Shown here: positions 18,179-26,199 of the stretch, one piece after another
How the letters are laid out: every line of letters starts with the position of its first letter
Numbering within the stretch: position 1 is the first letter of the stretch
DNA from: Halorubrum sp. SD626R
GTDB taxonomy: Archaea > Halobacteriota > Halobacteria > Halobacteriales > Haloferacaceae
DNA: 64,000 nt
Reading direction: 5' to 3'
Assembly (NCBI RefSeq): GCF_001261915.1
Contig: NZ_CVRT01000047.1
Span: forward strand, 37,340-101,339
Program-made: the position numbers and the translations under genes
Notes under the pieces: generated by a model
The model's database searches: none
What the model saw: the letters and a program-made list of their open reading frames with translations, nothing else
What the model was told of the DNA's origin: nothing

Positions 18179-19238
18179 CGTCGCCCTCCGCGCGGCTCGT
18201 CGCCGCGTCGCTTTCCGTCTCGTCACCCACCCCGAGCGCCGCCAGCAGCCGGTCGTTCTCCGCGGGCCGGCGCACCGCGACGCGGACGTGCGAGTCGAGC
18301 CCCCGGAAGGTGGTCGCGTCGCGGACCGCCACGCCGCGCTCCCGGGCGTCGGCGACGACGGTCTCGACCGACCGGCCGTCCCCGCTCACGTCGAGCAGGA
18401 GGAACGGCGCGTCGGAGGGGGATACCGCGTAGCGCTCCGCGAGCGCCTCGCGCATCCGTTCCCGCTCCGAGCGCACGCGCTCGCCGGTCTCTCGAATAAA
18501 CTCGGACTGGTCCATGCAGTACGCCCCCGTCGCGAGCGCCGGGGCGCTCAGGTTCCACGGGCGCCGGGCGCTCGACAGCGCCGCGCCGAGCTCGCCCGTC
18601 GCGACCGCGAACCCCGTCCGGATCCCGGGGAGGCCGAACAGCTTCGTGAGCGACCGGGCGACGACGACCCCCTCGGTCCCCGCGACCGACGGGCGGTCGG
18701 CGAACCCGAGGAACGCCTCGTCGACGAGGAGGCGCGTCCCGGCCTCGCGGCACCGCGCCGCGAACCGCTCTAACGCCGCGCGGTCGTACGCGGTCCCCGT
18801 CGGGTTGTTCGGGGTACAGACGACGGCGAGCGCGTGGTCGCTCGGGTCGGCGTCGAGGACCTCGGCCGCCGGAACGAACGCCGGTTCGCCCCCCTGCAGC
18901 CGCACCTCGCGGGCGTACTCGCCGAAGCTCGGCGCCGGGACGAGGGCGGTGTCGCCCGGGTCGACCGCGAGCGCGACCGCCGCCCGGATCGCGGCGAGCC
19001 CGCCGGGCGCCGGGACCACGGACTCCGGGTCGCAGCCGACGTACGCGGCCGCGGCCTCGCGGAACGCCGCCGGCGGCTCCGCGGGGTACGACCGAGCGTC
19101 CGCGAACGCCTCCCGGTAGACCGATTCGACGCCCTCCGGGACCTCCGGGTTGGTGTTCGCCGAGAAGTCCAGCAGGTCGGGGTCGTCGCTGCTCCCGTGA
19201 GGCGCGCGGTCGAGGTCGAGGGCGGTGTCGAGGTTCAT
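18171..19238 (-). CDS. cobD: threonine-phosphate decarboxylase-like PLP enzyme CobD
   Basis: A 355-residue fold-type I aminotransferase-like enzyme that makes aminopropanol phosphate, the linker in cobalamin. NNPTGT at 144-149, DEAFLGF with Asp173, and ARSLTKLFGLPGIRTGF with the PLP-binding Lys199 are all present, as is the Arg that binds the carboxylate. The family is close to histidinol-phosphate aminotransferase (HisC). I prefer CobD because the gene lies inside a cobalamin operon between cobY and cbiZ and starts LDFSANTNPEVP, as CobD proteins do. It overlaps cbiZ by 8 bp and follows cobY after 10 bp. Confidence 0.9.
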   Translation of the reverse strand: MNLDTALDLDRAPHGSSDDPDLLDFSANTNPEVPEGVESVYREAFADARSYPAEPPAAFREAAAAYVGCDPESVVPAPGGLAAIRAAVALAVDPGDTALVPAPSFGEYAREVRLQGGEPAFVPAAEVLDADPSDHALAVVCTPNNPTGTAYDRAALERFAARCREAGTRLLVDEAFLGFADRPSVAGTEGVVVARSLTKLFGLPGIRTGFAVATGELGAALSSARRPWNLSAPALATGAYCMDQSEFIRETGERVRSERERMREALAERYAVSPSDAPFLLLDVSGDGRSVETVVADARERGVAVRDATTFRGLDSHVRVAVRRPAENDRLLAALGVGDETESDAATSRAEGDDV

Positions 19239-19248
19239 GTGCGTGCGT

Positions 19249-19887
19249 TCATTCGTCGGGCTCCCCGTCGCCGAGGAGGCGCTCGGCTACCTGCACGTCC
19301 GACGGGTAGTTGACGTTGACGGCGAGCCGGACGTCCTCGGTGAGGTGGACGACGCTGTCGTCGCTATCGCTCTCGCTGCTCCCACCGACGACGTTGATCC
19401 CGGCGGGGACGACCTCGCGGCCGTCGACCTCGGTCGCCGCGTCGGCGCTGACGCCGAGCTCTCGCTTGCGCGACGCGGGAACGCAGACGGTGAGCGACGC
19501 CGGCCCGTCGTCGCCGGCGGCCCGCGCCGCGTCGATCGCGCCGTTCACGGCCTCGGGATCCAGGAGCGGGAGGTCGGCGGCGACGGTCAGGAGGGGCGCC
19601 GTCCCCGACTTCCCTCCCGCGATCTCCTCTATCGCGTACCCCAGGTCGGCGACGTAGCCGTCGCCCGGGGCGTCGATCGCGGGGAGGTCCGGGCGCTCGT
19701 CGATCAGGTGCGCGCGCGTCGCCGACGCGTGCGGCGAGACGACCGCGTGCGCCGTCTCGACCCGGCTCCCGGCGAGCGCGTCGCACACGCGGTCGACCAT
19801 CGGCCGTCCCGCGACCGGCGTCAGCGGCTTCTCGGTCTCGCCGCCGAGACGGGTGCCGCGGCCGCCGCACATCAGAAGCGCGTCCAC
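19249..19887 (-). CDS. cobY: GTP:adenosylcobinamide-phosphate guanylyltransferase CobY
   Basis: A 212-residue nucleotidyltransferase of the archaeal CobY type, which replaces bacterial CobU. From the GTG at 19887 it reads MDALLMCGGRGTRLGGETEK, the GTP-binding loop, then PVAGRPMVDRV and LLTVAADLPLLDPEAV, which holds the metal-binding acidic residues. It converts adenosylcobinamide phosphate to the GDP form used by CobS. The GTG overlaps the end of cobS by 16 bp, which favours translational coupling. The C-terminus has a short Ser/Glu/Asp-rich stretch (SSESDSDDS) that is a local insertion. Confidence 0.92.
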   Translation of the reverse strand: MDALLMCGGRGTRLGGETEKPLTPVAGRPMVDRVCDALAGSRVETAHAVVSPHASATRAHLIDERPDLPAIDAPGDGYVADLGYAIEEIAGGKSGTAPLLTVAADLPLLDPEAVNGAIDAARAAGDDGPASLTVCVPASRKRELGVSADAATEVDGREVVPAGINVVGGSSESDSDDSVVHLTEDVRLAVNVNYPSDVQVAERLLGDGEPDE

Positions 19888-20666
19888 GCGATCACCCCCG
19901 CGTGCAGCGCGGCGACCCGCGCGAGCTCGTTCGTCGCGCCGAGGACGTCCCCGGAAACGCCGCCGATCCGTCGCCGGGCCCACCGTCGGACCACCCCCGC
20001 CGTCGCCAGCGCGGCGAGGAACGCGGCGACTCCCGGCAGGAGCCGCGGCCACCCGAGGAGCGCGGCGGGCGCCGCGAGCGCCAGGACCGGGAGCGCCGAC
20101 GCGGGGCCGACCTCCTCGGTCAGCGCGGAGCCGAGCCCCTCGTGAGCCGCGTCGCCGACGCAGACGAGCGTCGCGGTCGCGGCCTTCGCGCCCACCTCGG
20201 CCGCGACGACGAGCCCGACCGCGACGGCGACGCCGCCGGCGGCTCGCGCCCCGGCCGCGCCCGCCGGCCTCGCGCCCCCGGCCAGCCCGAGCGCGGCGGT
20301 CGCCAGCCCGAGGACGACTGCGACGAGCGCGACCGTCCCGCCGACGCCGAGCGTGGAGTCTTTCATGACCTCTCGGCGCTCCTCGGGACCGCCGTGGACG
20401 ACCGCCGCGTCGCCGAGGTCGGCGACCCCGTCGAGGTGGGTGATCCCGGTGACGGCGTAGACGGCGAGCGGAAACGCCAGCGCGACCGTCGGCGCGGGGA
20501 CGGGCGCGAGCAGCGGGAGCGCGACGACCGCGCCGACGAGGTAGCCGACGACCGGGAACGTCCACGGCGCCCCCGCGAACGCCGCCCACGACCCCTCGCC
20601 GCGACCGATCGGGACCCGCGTGAGGAAGCCGAGCGCGCCGCGGAGCGCGGCGACAGTCAGGACCAC
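19872..20666 (-). CDS. cobS: adenosylcobinamide-GDP ribazoletransferase CobS
   Basis: A 264-residue membrane enzyme that joins adenosylcobinamide-GDP to alpha-ribazole, the last assembly step of the coenzyme. From the GTG at 20666 it starts MVLTVAALRGALGFLTRVPIG, the characteristic N-terminus, and carries THLDGVADLGDA, the conserved acidic catalytic motif. At least six hydrophobic segments follow. A longer reading frame exists upstream but overlaps cbiB in an unrelated way, so the GTG is the supported start. It overlaps cbiB by 10 bp and cobY by 16 bp. Confidence 0.92.
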   Translation of the reverse strand: MVLTVAALRGALGFLTRVPIGRGEGSWAAFAGAPWTFPVVGYLVGAVVALPLLAPVPAPTVALAFPLAVYAVTGITHLDGVADLGDAAVVHGGPEERREVMKDSTLGVGGTVALVAVVLGLATAALGLAGGARPAGAAGARAAGGVAVAVGLVVAAEVGAKAATATLVCVGDAAHEGLGSALTEEVGPASALPVLALAAPAALLGWPRLLPGVAAFLAALATAGVVRRWARRRIGGVSGDVLGATNELARVAALHAGVIAWTRF

Positions 20667-21661
20667 GCGACCACCCCCGCGACCGCCGCCAGCCACCCGG
20701 CCGCCCCCGCGACGGCGACGCCGCCGGCGACGCCGACGAGCCGGACCGCCCGCTCCGCGTCGGCGACGCTCGGTGCCGCCGCGGTCGGGTTGAGCGCGTA
20801 GTGACCCGGCTTCGCCAGCCGCACGTCGAGCGCGGCCGCCGCGGTCGCCATCGGCCACCCGGAGTTCGGCGACGCCGGCTCCCCGGCCCACGAGCGGGCC
20901 CGAGCGAGCGCGCCGACCGACCCCGCGGCGACCGCGAGACAGCCGGCGGTCGCGCGGGCCGGGAGGTACATGACCGCGTCGTCGAGCCGGGCGCTCGCCC
21001 GCCCGACCGGCTTCGACCGGTAGCCGAGCATCGAGTCGAGCGTGTTCACGCCCTTCGCCCACGCGGCGCCGGCGACTCCCGCGGCGAGCGGGAGGACGGC
21101 CCCGGGACCCCCGACCGCGAGCCCGACCGTCGCGCCGGCCGCGAATCCCGTCAGCGGGGCGACGAACCCGTCGGCGAGGTTCTCGGTCGCGCTCTCGACG
21201 GCCGCGCTCCGGAGGGCCGCCGGCGAGAGGTCGGCGGCGTCCCGCCCCACGAGCGCCCGGACCGACTCGCGGGCCGCGTCCGGGTCGCTCTCGGTCAGCG
21301 CGACGACCTCGGCGGTGACGTCGCGGAGCATCCGGAGGCTGACGGTTGAGAAGAGGAGCGCGCCCGCGACGGGGACGGCGAGGAGCCGCGGATCGACGCC
21401 GACCCGCGGGCCGACTCCGGCCGCGGCCCACACGGCTCCGGCGGCGACCGCCGCGGCGAGGAGCGGGAGCCCGACCGCGGCCGCGCCGCCGACGAGCCCC
21501 GGGCGCGCCCACTCCCGGTCGACCCGCCCGACGACCGAGCCGAACAGCGCGACCGGGTGGACCCGCGCCGGCGGCTCCGCCACCGCGAGGTCGAGGGCGA
21601 CCGCGATCGCCAGCGCGGCGAGGGGGGCGGCGACGGGGCCGGGAGTCGCGGGGAGCGACAT
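20657..21661 (-). CDS. cbiB: adenosylcobinamide-phosphate synthase CbiB
   Basis: A 334-residue membrane protein that attaches aminopropanol (phosphate) to adenosylcobyric acid. Typical motifs are ARVHPVALFGSVVG near the start, AVESATENLADGFVAPL, GAAWAKGVNTLDSMLGYR and PNSGWPMATAAAALDVRLAKPG. It has several membrane segments. The ATG at 21661 begins MSLPATPG just before the first helix; the larger frame running on toward 22996 is a shadow of cbiA. The gene follows cbiA after 5 bp and overlaps cobS by 10 bp. Confidence 0.94.
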   Translation of the reverse strand: MSLPATPGPVAAPLAALAIAVALDLAVAEPPARVHPVALFGSVVGRVDREWARPGLVGGAAAVGLPLLAAAVAAGAVWAAAGVGPRVGVDPRLLAVPVAGALLFSTVSLRMLRDVTAEVVALTESDPDAARESVRALVGRDAADLSPAALRSAAVESATENLADGFVAPLTGFAAGATVGLAVGGPGAVLPLAAGVAGAAWAKGVNTLDSMLGYRSKPVGRASARLDDAVMYLPARATAGCLAVAAGSVGALARARSWAGEPASPNSGWPMATAAAALDVRLAKPGHYALNPTAAAPSVADAERAVRLVGVAGGVAVAGAAGWLAAVAGVVAWS

Positions 21662-21666
21662 CGCGG

Positions 21667-22986
21667 TCAGAGCCCGTCGAGGAACGCGTCGAACGCCCCG
21701 CTCGCGGCGTGGACGTGACAGTACGTTCCGAGCGTCCGGTGCTCGATCAGCCCGTCGCGCTCGCCGTCGATCCCGGTCCCGCGCTCCACGTCGAAGGCGA
21801 ACCGGGCGTCGCTCGCGACGTCGGCGTCGGAGTAGTGGAACTCGTGGCCCCGCAGCGTCTCGCCGGTCGACGCGGTCGGCGCGTCCCGCGTCGCCCGCAG
21901 CTCCACGTGGTCGAGCGCCTGGTACCGGTCGCGCATCGTCACGTCGGCCGGGAGGACGCCCGCCATCGCGTGCGCCTCGCCGTCGACGGTCGTCAGCGAC
22001 TCCGCGAGCGCCATCAGCCCGCCGCACTCGCCGAGGACCGGCGTCCCCTCCGCGGCCGCGTCCGCGACGTCGTCGAGCGCCGGGCTCTCCGCGAGGGGTT
22101 CGGCGTGTAACTCGGGGTAGCCGCCGGGGAGGTAGACGCCGTCGCAGGGCGGGAGGGAATCGTCCGCGATCGGCGAGAACGGTTCGACGGTCGCCCGCTC
22201 GCGCAGTCGTTCGACCGTGGCCGGGTACGCGAACCGGAAGGCGTCGTCGCGAGCGACCGCGACGCGGGGGCGGTCGCCGTCGGTCGGGTCCGGCGCCCCC
22301 GTCGCGTCCGCCGCCCTCGCCGCCCCCGCCGGTTCCCGCGCGACGTCGAGCAACCGCTCGGTCCGGAGCCCCTCGGCGGCCGCCGCGAGCGCCTCCTCGG
22401 GGATCGGCGACTCGTCGCCCATGTGGAGCCCGAGGTGTCGCTCGGGGACCTCCAGGTCGTCGTTCGGCGGGATACGCCCGAGATAGGTCAGCTCCTCGGG
22501 GAGCGCCTCGCGGATCCCGTCCTCGTGGCGCCCGCCGTGCGCGCGCTGGGCGATCACGCCGGCGACGTCGATGTCGCGGCCCGCGCGCTCGGCGTAGGCC
22601 CGGAAGCCGAGCGCGGTCGCGGCGACGCTCTCCATCCCCGCGCTCGCGTCGACGACGAGGGCGACCGGGAGGTCGAGCGCCTCGGCGACCGCGGCCGTGC
22701 TCGACCCGTCGCCGTCGTATAACCCCATCACGCCCTCGACGACGCAGACGTCGCCCTCGCCGCGGGCGTAGTTTCGCCTGAGCCCGCCTTCGCCCTGTAA
22801 CCACAGGTCGAGCGTCCGCGAGGGGCGTCCCGCCACGCGCTCGTGGTGGCTCGGGTCGATGAAGTCGGGGCCGGCCTTCGCCGGCTGGACGGTCTTCCCG
22901 GCCGATTCGAGCGCCCGGATCGCCGCGAGCGTCGCGACCGTCTTGCCGACGCCGGAGCTGACCCCGCCGAGGACGACCCCCTTCAC
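21667..22986 (-). CDS. cbiA: cobyrinic acid a,c-diamide synthase CbiA
   Basis: A 439-residue ATP-dependent amidase that adds amide groups to the a and c side chains of cobyrinic acid, using glutamine. The N-terminal half opens with VLGGVSSGVGKTVATLAAI (P-loop) and has KAGPDFIDPSHHE; the C-terminal glutaminase half has GTPVLGECGGLMALAE with the nucleophilic Cys and GHEFHYS. It is full length. Start ATG at 22986 overlaps the stop of the cobT-like gene by 4 bp. It is the earliest corrin-modification step seen in this operon, so ring-building genes must lie elsewhere. Confidence 0.95.
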   Translation of the reverse strand: MKGVVLGGVSSGVGKTVATLAAIRALESAGKTVQPAKAGPDFIDPSHHERVAGRPSRTLDLWLQGEGGLRRNYARGEGDVCVVEGVMGLYDGDGSSTAAVAEALDLPVALVVDASAGMESVAATALGFRAYAERAGRDIDVAGVIAQRAHGGRHEDGIREALPEELTYLGRIPPNDDLEVPERHLGLHMGDESPIPEEALAAAAEGLRTERLLDVAREPAGAARAADATGAPDPTDGDRPRVAVARDDAFRFAYPATVERLRERATVEPFSPIADDSLPPCDGVYLPGGYPELHAEPLAESPALDDVADAAAEGTPVLGECGGLMALAESLTTVDGEAHAMAGVLPADVTMRDRYQALDHVELRATRDAPTASTGETLRGHEFHYSDADVASDARFAFDVERGTGIDGERDGLIEHRTLGTYCHVHAASGAFDAFLDGL

Positions 22987-24074
22987 GGCGCATCACCCGT
23001 GACCGGTTCGCCGTCGCGCTCGGCGAGGAGTCGGTCGGTGACCGCGGCGACGCGCTCGCGCAGGTCGGGGTCGGGGACGCCCGCGCGGTCGGCCAGGGCC
23101 AGCGCGCCCCCCATCCCGACGCCCTCCTTCGCCTCGCCGCGGGCGTACGCCCGCATCGCCGGGCGGTCGCTCGCGTCGAACCCGGGGTCGGTCGCGGCCA
23201 GCGCGAGGTCGAGGTCGTCCGCGAGGGCCGCGATGTCCGCGGTCGGGTCGTCGGCGACGAACGCGGTCGTCGCCAGCGGCAGCCGCCGCTCGACGCCCGC
23301 GTGCCGCGCCAGCGCGGCGACCGCCGCCAGCTGGGTGCCGCCCGCGAGCGTCACGTCGACCCCCCGCTCGACGGCGCCGACGACGAGCCCGGCGGCCGCC
23401 GCGAGCACGGGGTCGCCCGTCAGCCGGACAGCGTCGATCGGGTCGCCGGCGCGGTCGCCGGGGTCGAGCCCGCTCGCGTCCAGCCCCTCCCCGACGACCG
23501 CGCGCTTGGTCGCGAGCGGGTTCGCCGCCAGCGACGAGGAGACGACCGGGCGCTCGCCGAGCGCCGTCAGGACGCCGAGCGCGGTCGTCGTCCCGCCGGG
23601 GATCGTCTCGGCGACGAGGAGCTCGTCGGGGTCGGTGTCGATATCGCCCGTGCCGCCGCCCGCCCCGACGCCGCCGTCCCCCGCGATCGCTCCCGCCAGC
23701 TCGCGTCCCCGCTCGAAGACCGCAGCCGCGTCCGGCACCGGCTCGGGGTCCCGGACGTCGCCGCCGGGCGCGGCGCCGGTCTCGCGAACGGTCGCCCCCG
23801 TCGGCGCCGTCGGCACGGCCAGCCCGGCGTCGACGCCGACGAACCCGACGCCGACGAGCTCGCGGACCGCCCGCGTGACGACCGCCGGCGTGGGGCACCC
23901 CGAGGGACTGACCGGCACCGGCGAGCCGCCCGCGGGGCGCCCGTCCGCGACGATCTCCAAGTCGGCGCTCGGGGTGTGCCGCCGGAGCGTCGGGTCGGCG
24001 CCCGCGGCGCTGATCCCGTCGATCGCGGCCGTCTCGGTCGCGCCGGCGACGACCGCGAGCGTCGCGTCGCTCAC
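22983..24074 (-). CDS. cobT: archaeal CobT-like nicotinate mononucleotide phosphoribosyltransferase
   Basis: A 363-residue protein of the archaeal CobT-related family, thought to activate the lower-ligand base with nicotinate mononucleotide. Visible motifs are VVAGATETAAIDGISAAGAD at the N-terminus, VAETIPGGTTTALGVLTALG (nucleotide or phosphate loop), SSSLAANPLATKRAVV, and EGVGMGGALALADRAGV near the end. I accept the GTG at 24074, which reads MSDATLAVV. It is the first gene of the nine-gene cobalamin operon, sharing 4 bp with cbiA. The call rests on these motifs and the operon context; the precise base used is not known. Confidence 0.87.
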   Translation of the reverse strand: MSDATLAVVAGATETAAIDGISAAGADPTLRRHTPSADLEIVADGRPAGGSPVPVSPSGCPTPAVVTRAVRELVGVGFVGVDAGLAVPTAPTGATVRETGAAPGGDVRDPEPVPDAAAVFERGRELAGAIAGDGGVGAGGGTGDIDTDPDELLVAETIPGGTTTALGVLTALGERPVVSSSLAANPLATKRAVVGEGLDASGLDPGDRAGDPIDAVRLTGDPVLAAAAGLVVGAVERGVDVTLAGGTQLAAVAALARHAGVERRLPLATTAFVADDPTADIAALADDLDLALAATDPGFDASDRPAMRAYARGEAKEGVGMGGALALADRAGVPDPDLRERVAAVTDRLLAERDGEPVTGDAP

Positions 24075-24163
24075 GTGCCACCCCCGGCTCGCCGCGTCGA
24101 TCGACCTCGCCCGTCGGCCGCCGCGTCGGTGATATCCACTAGCGGTTAGTTAGGACAAGTCGA

Positions 24164-24170
24164 CTTTAAT
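24164..24170 (-). promoter_or_regulatory. possible promoter of the cobalamin operon
   Basis: The minus strand reads ATTAAAG about 93 bp before the GTG of the cobT-like gene, the only AT-rich element in the gap 24075-24216. If used, the leader would be about 65 nt and would include CTAACTAACCGCTAG. I see no recognisable cobalamin riboswitch in it. Confidence 0.3.
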
Positions 24171-24216
24171 CGATCGGGTCGAGGACCGGCGGCGTCGCCT
24201 CCCCTGTCCGCCCGGC

Positions 24217-24525
24217 TCACTCGACGGACGGCGCCGTCTCGTCGGTCCGGCCGGGGATCTCGACCTCTATCTCCAGCTCCTGTTCGCCGTAGCCCTCGTA
24301 CTCCACCTCGAGCTCGACCGGCTCACCGAAACTGAACGGCAGCTTCCACTCGTCACCGGTAACGGTCAGCTCGTCGCTCTCCTGAAGCTGTTCACCGATC
24401 TCGACTAAGAAACGACCCGCCTCGGCGGCGGAGAGACGGTACTCCTGTTCGAAGTCCCGGCCCTCTCTGATCAGGGTCATATCGTCTTCCGTCTCGTCTT
24501 GAGCGTCGGCGTCGGACTGCGTCAT
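24217..24525 (-). CDS. amphi-Trp domain protein
   Basis: A 102-residue acidic protein of the amphi-Trp family, found widely in haloarchaea and of unknown function. The segment LIREGRDFEQEYRLSAAEAG leads into FLVEIGEQLQESDELTVTGDEWKLPFSFGEPVELEVEYEG, read in pieces, which is the hallmark amphipathic beta region with the conserved Trp. It stands alone on the minus strand. The ATG at 24525 is about 27 bp from a TATA-like TTTATTTA, so transcription is probably leaderless. A TTAGG-N4-CCTAA inverted repeat overlaps the core promoter, suggesting control by an iron-dependent DtxR-type repressor. Confidence 0.88.
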   Translation of the reverse strand: MTQSDADAQDETEDDMTLIREGRDFEQEYRLSAAEAGRFLVEIGEQLQESDELTVTGDEWKLPFSFGEPVELEVEYEGYGEQELEIEVEIPGRTDETAPSVE

Positions 24526-24536
24526 CGCGTTATATT

Positions 24537-24550
24537 TTAGGCAGACCTAA
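24537..24550. promoter_or_regulatory. iron-box-like operator (TTAGG-N4-CCTAA)
   Basis: TTAGGCAGACCTAA is a perfect inverted repeat with 5-bp arms and a 4-bp centre. It lies between the TATA-like box (24548-24555, sharing three bases with it) and the ATG at 24525, a position where a bound protein would block transcription. The arms match the half-sites of DtxR-type metal repressors (TTAGG...CCTAA), which haloarchaea use as Idr/SirR regulators. The link to iron is inferred from motif resemblance. Confidence 0.55.
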
Positions 24551-24555
24551 ATAAA
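24548..24555 (-). promoter_or_regulatory. TATA box of the amphi-Trp gene
   Basis: TTTATTTA on the minus strand, centred about 27 bp before the ATG at 24525, consistent with a leaderless transcript. Confidence 0.55.
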
Positions 24556-24600
24556 TGGTGTGGTACCGTCACCGCACGGCGAGCGGTGAGGATACCGCGG

Positions 24601-24844
24601 CTACTTCTTCGGGGGCTCATTGCCCTCTGCCCTCTCAAGCGTAACCGTCCGTCTCGTTCGTCACCCGAAACGTGACGTTGCCCGCGCCGACCGGCCCTTC
24701 GAACGCCTAGACCGTCATCTGGTATCCCGACGACTCCGAATTTTCGACGGTTACGCCGGCCGAGGAGGCGTCGAACGCCGCACACCCGGCAGTCGTCAGC
24801 ACGAGCAGGACGACGAGCGGGGGGGCTACGCCTTGGCGTGACAT
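24601..24844 (-). pseudogene. broken lipoprotein gene
   Basis: From the ATG at 24844 the frame reads MSRQGVAPPLVVLLVLTTAGC, a good signal peptide with a lipobox ending in Cys, then VTVENSESSGYQMTV and a TAG stop at 24707-24709. Directly after the stop the same frame continues sensibly with AFEGPVGAGNVTFRVTNETDGYA to a TGA at 24635-24637. In the +1 frame the sequence then gives TLERAEGNEPPKK and a TAG at 24601-24603. A beta-sandwich-like lipoprotein of roughly 80 residues thus seems broken by a nonsense mutation and a frameshift. The alternative is a genuine 45-residue lipoprotein ending at the first TAG, but the readable continuation makes decay more likely. The 24845-24961 gap next to it holds nothing I recognise. 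Confidence 0.6.
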
Positions 24845-24961
24845 CGGCCTGAACACGTTCGGTGGCTCGAAAGTACTTCCGAGACCGGGCCGTTCCGGCC
24901 TCGTCCACGGTATTCGGTGCGATTCATCCCCATCGTCAGGGGATTCGACGGAGTCGGATCG

Positions 24962-26029
24962 TCACGTCGGCGCGCCGTTATCGACCGTATCGGGCGCCCG
25001 CTTCGACGGGAGATACAGGTGGACGACGTTCCCCTGCGGCGTTCGGGTGTCGAACATCACTTCGCCGCCGAGGGACTCGATACACCACTTCATCACGAAC
25101 AGACCGATTCCCGACCCGTGAGACGTGTTCGTGGTCTCGGCCGGAGCGAACAGCGCCTCGATTTCCTCCGTCGGGATCGCCGGATTCGCGTCCTTAATTC
25201 GGATCTCGACGCGACCGGTGTTCGGTGAAGGTCCGACCGTTATCTCGACGGTCGGGGCCCGTTCGGTGCTGTGAACGATCGCGTTTTCGACCGCGTGTCT
25301 GACCGCGTAACCGAACGCGTCGTTCACTTCGATCCACATCTCTTCGCGTTCCTCGACGGATATCTCTGCGGCGGGGTACTCGGCCCTCGTTCGGGCGGCG
25401 ACATCTCTGACGGTAGCCAGCGCGGGCTGCCGGACGTGTTCCGCCCGGGCGTCCGTGATCGCCCGTTCGATCTCCTTCACCGACTCGGCCATGCTACCGA
25501 GGTTTTCACCCCGGGACCGGATCGCAGCGATGCTCTCCGCTATCCCCTCGACCCTGCCGTGTGTCGCGATCTGATCCGCATAGCCCAGGATGATCGCCGC
25601 CTCGTTCCGGAGGTTGTGTCGGAGGATGCGCCAGAACAGCTCGGCCCGGTGACGCGATTCGTAGTGATCGGTGATGTCTCGGACCTCGACGATGACGCAG
25701 TCCCGCTCAGAGAATTGCTGCTGAGAAACGTGTAGCTGAAGCCAGACGAGCTCACCGTCGGCCCGTTTGGCTCGCCAGATGAACCGCTGCGGGTCGCCGT
25801 CGGCGCTCGCCCGGAGCCGGTCGCGGAACTCGGACGCCGACTGCGGATACGTGTTCGCCGTGTACGTGTCCACCGAGAGCCGACGTAGCGTATCGAGTGG
25901 GTATCCGAGCATCCGTTCCAGCCGTTCGTTCGCGTCTAGAATATCTCCGGAGCTCGGATCGTACAGTCCGATACCGAGGTATAGCGTGTCGTACTCGGAC
26001 GGGAGCGCCACCGACTTTTTTGAGGACAT
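24962..26029 (-). CDS. PAS-domain sensor histidine kinase
   Basis: A 355-residue soluble histidine kinase. A PAS domain spans about 17-125 (GIGLYDPSSGDILDANERLE, then EVRDITDHYE closing it). The dimerisation helix has WRILRHNLRNE with the likely phosphorylated His138, the haloarchaeal H-box variant. The ATPase domain has the N-box segment RHAVENAIVHS and the G2 box SHGSGIGLFVMKW. The G1 box reads KDANPAIP instead of the usual D-x-G-x-G, so it is degenerate and ATP binding may be weakened. There are no membrane helices and no adjacent response regulator. The ATG at 26029 lies about 54 bp from a strong TATATA box. Confidence 0.9.
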   Translation of the reverse strand: MSSKKSVALPSEYDTLYLGIGLYDPSSGDILDANERLERMLGYPLDTLRRLSVDTYTANTYPQSASEFRDRLRASADGDPQRFIWRAKRADGELVWLQLHVSQQQFSERDCVIVEVRDITDHYESRHRAELFWRILRHNLRNEAAIILGYADQIATHGRVEGIAESIAAIRSRGENLGSMAESVKEIERAITDARAEHVRQPALATVRDVAARTRAEYPAAEISVEEREEMWIEVNDAFGYAVRHAVENAIVHSTERAPTVEITVGPSPNTGRVEIRIKDANPAIPTEEIEALFAPAETTNTSHGSGIGLFVMKWCIESLGGEVMFDTRTPQGNVVHLYLPSKRAPDTVDNGAPT

Positions 26030-26078
26030 CCGACGGGATGAAAGCGAGCGGTACGCCCCTTTGCCCTTACTATGAGAG

Positions 26079-26086
26079 ATATATAC
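26079..26086 (-). promoter_or_regulatory. TATA box of the PAS histidine kinase gene
   Basis: GTATATAT on the minus strand, the most AT-rich stretch of the 26030-26199 gap, about 54 bp before the ATG at 26029. It predicts a leader of about 27 nt. Confidence 0.5.
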
Positions 26087-26199
26087 CTCTCTATCGAGTC
26101 GGCTACCGGTCGTCTGGTGCGCTCGTCAGTTACATAGAAAGACGCCAATCGGTCCCGTTCGCCCGAACGACGGGGTCTCGGCAACCCGCGGATCCCAAC

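Noticed and set aside
24075..24216. Cobalamin riboswitch in front of the cob operon
   Set aside because: The 140-bp gap lacks recognisable B12-box elements and the size is too short for a full element.
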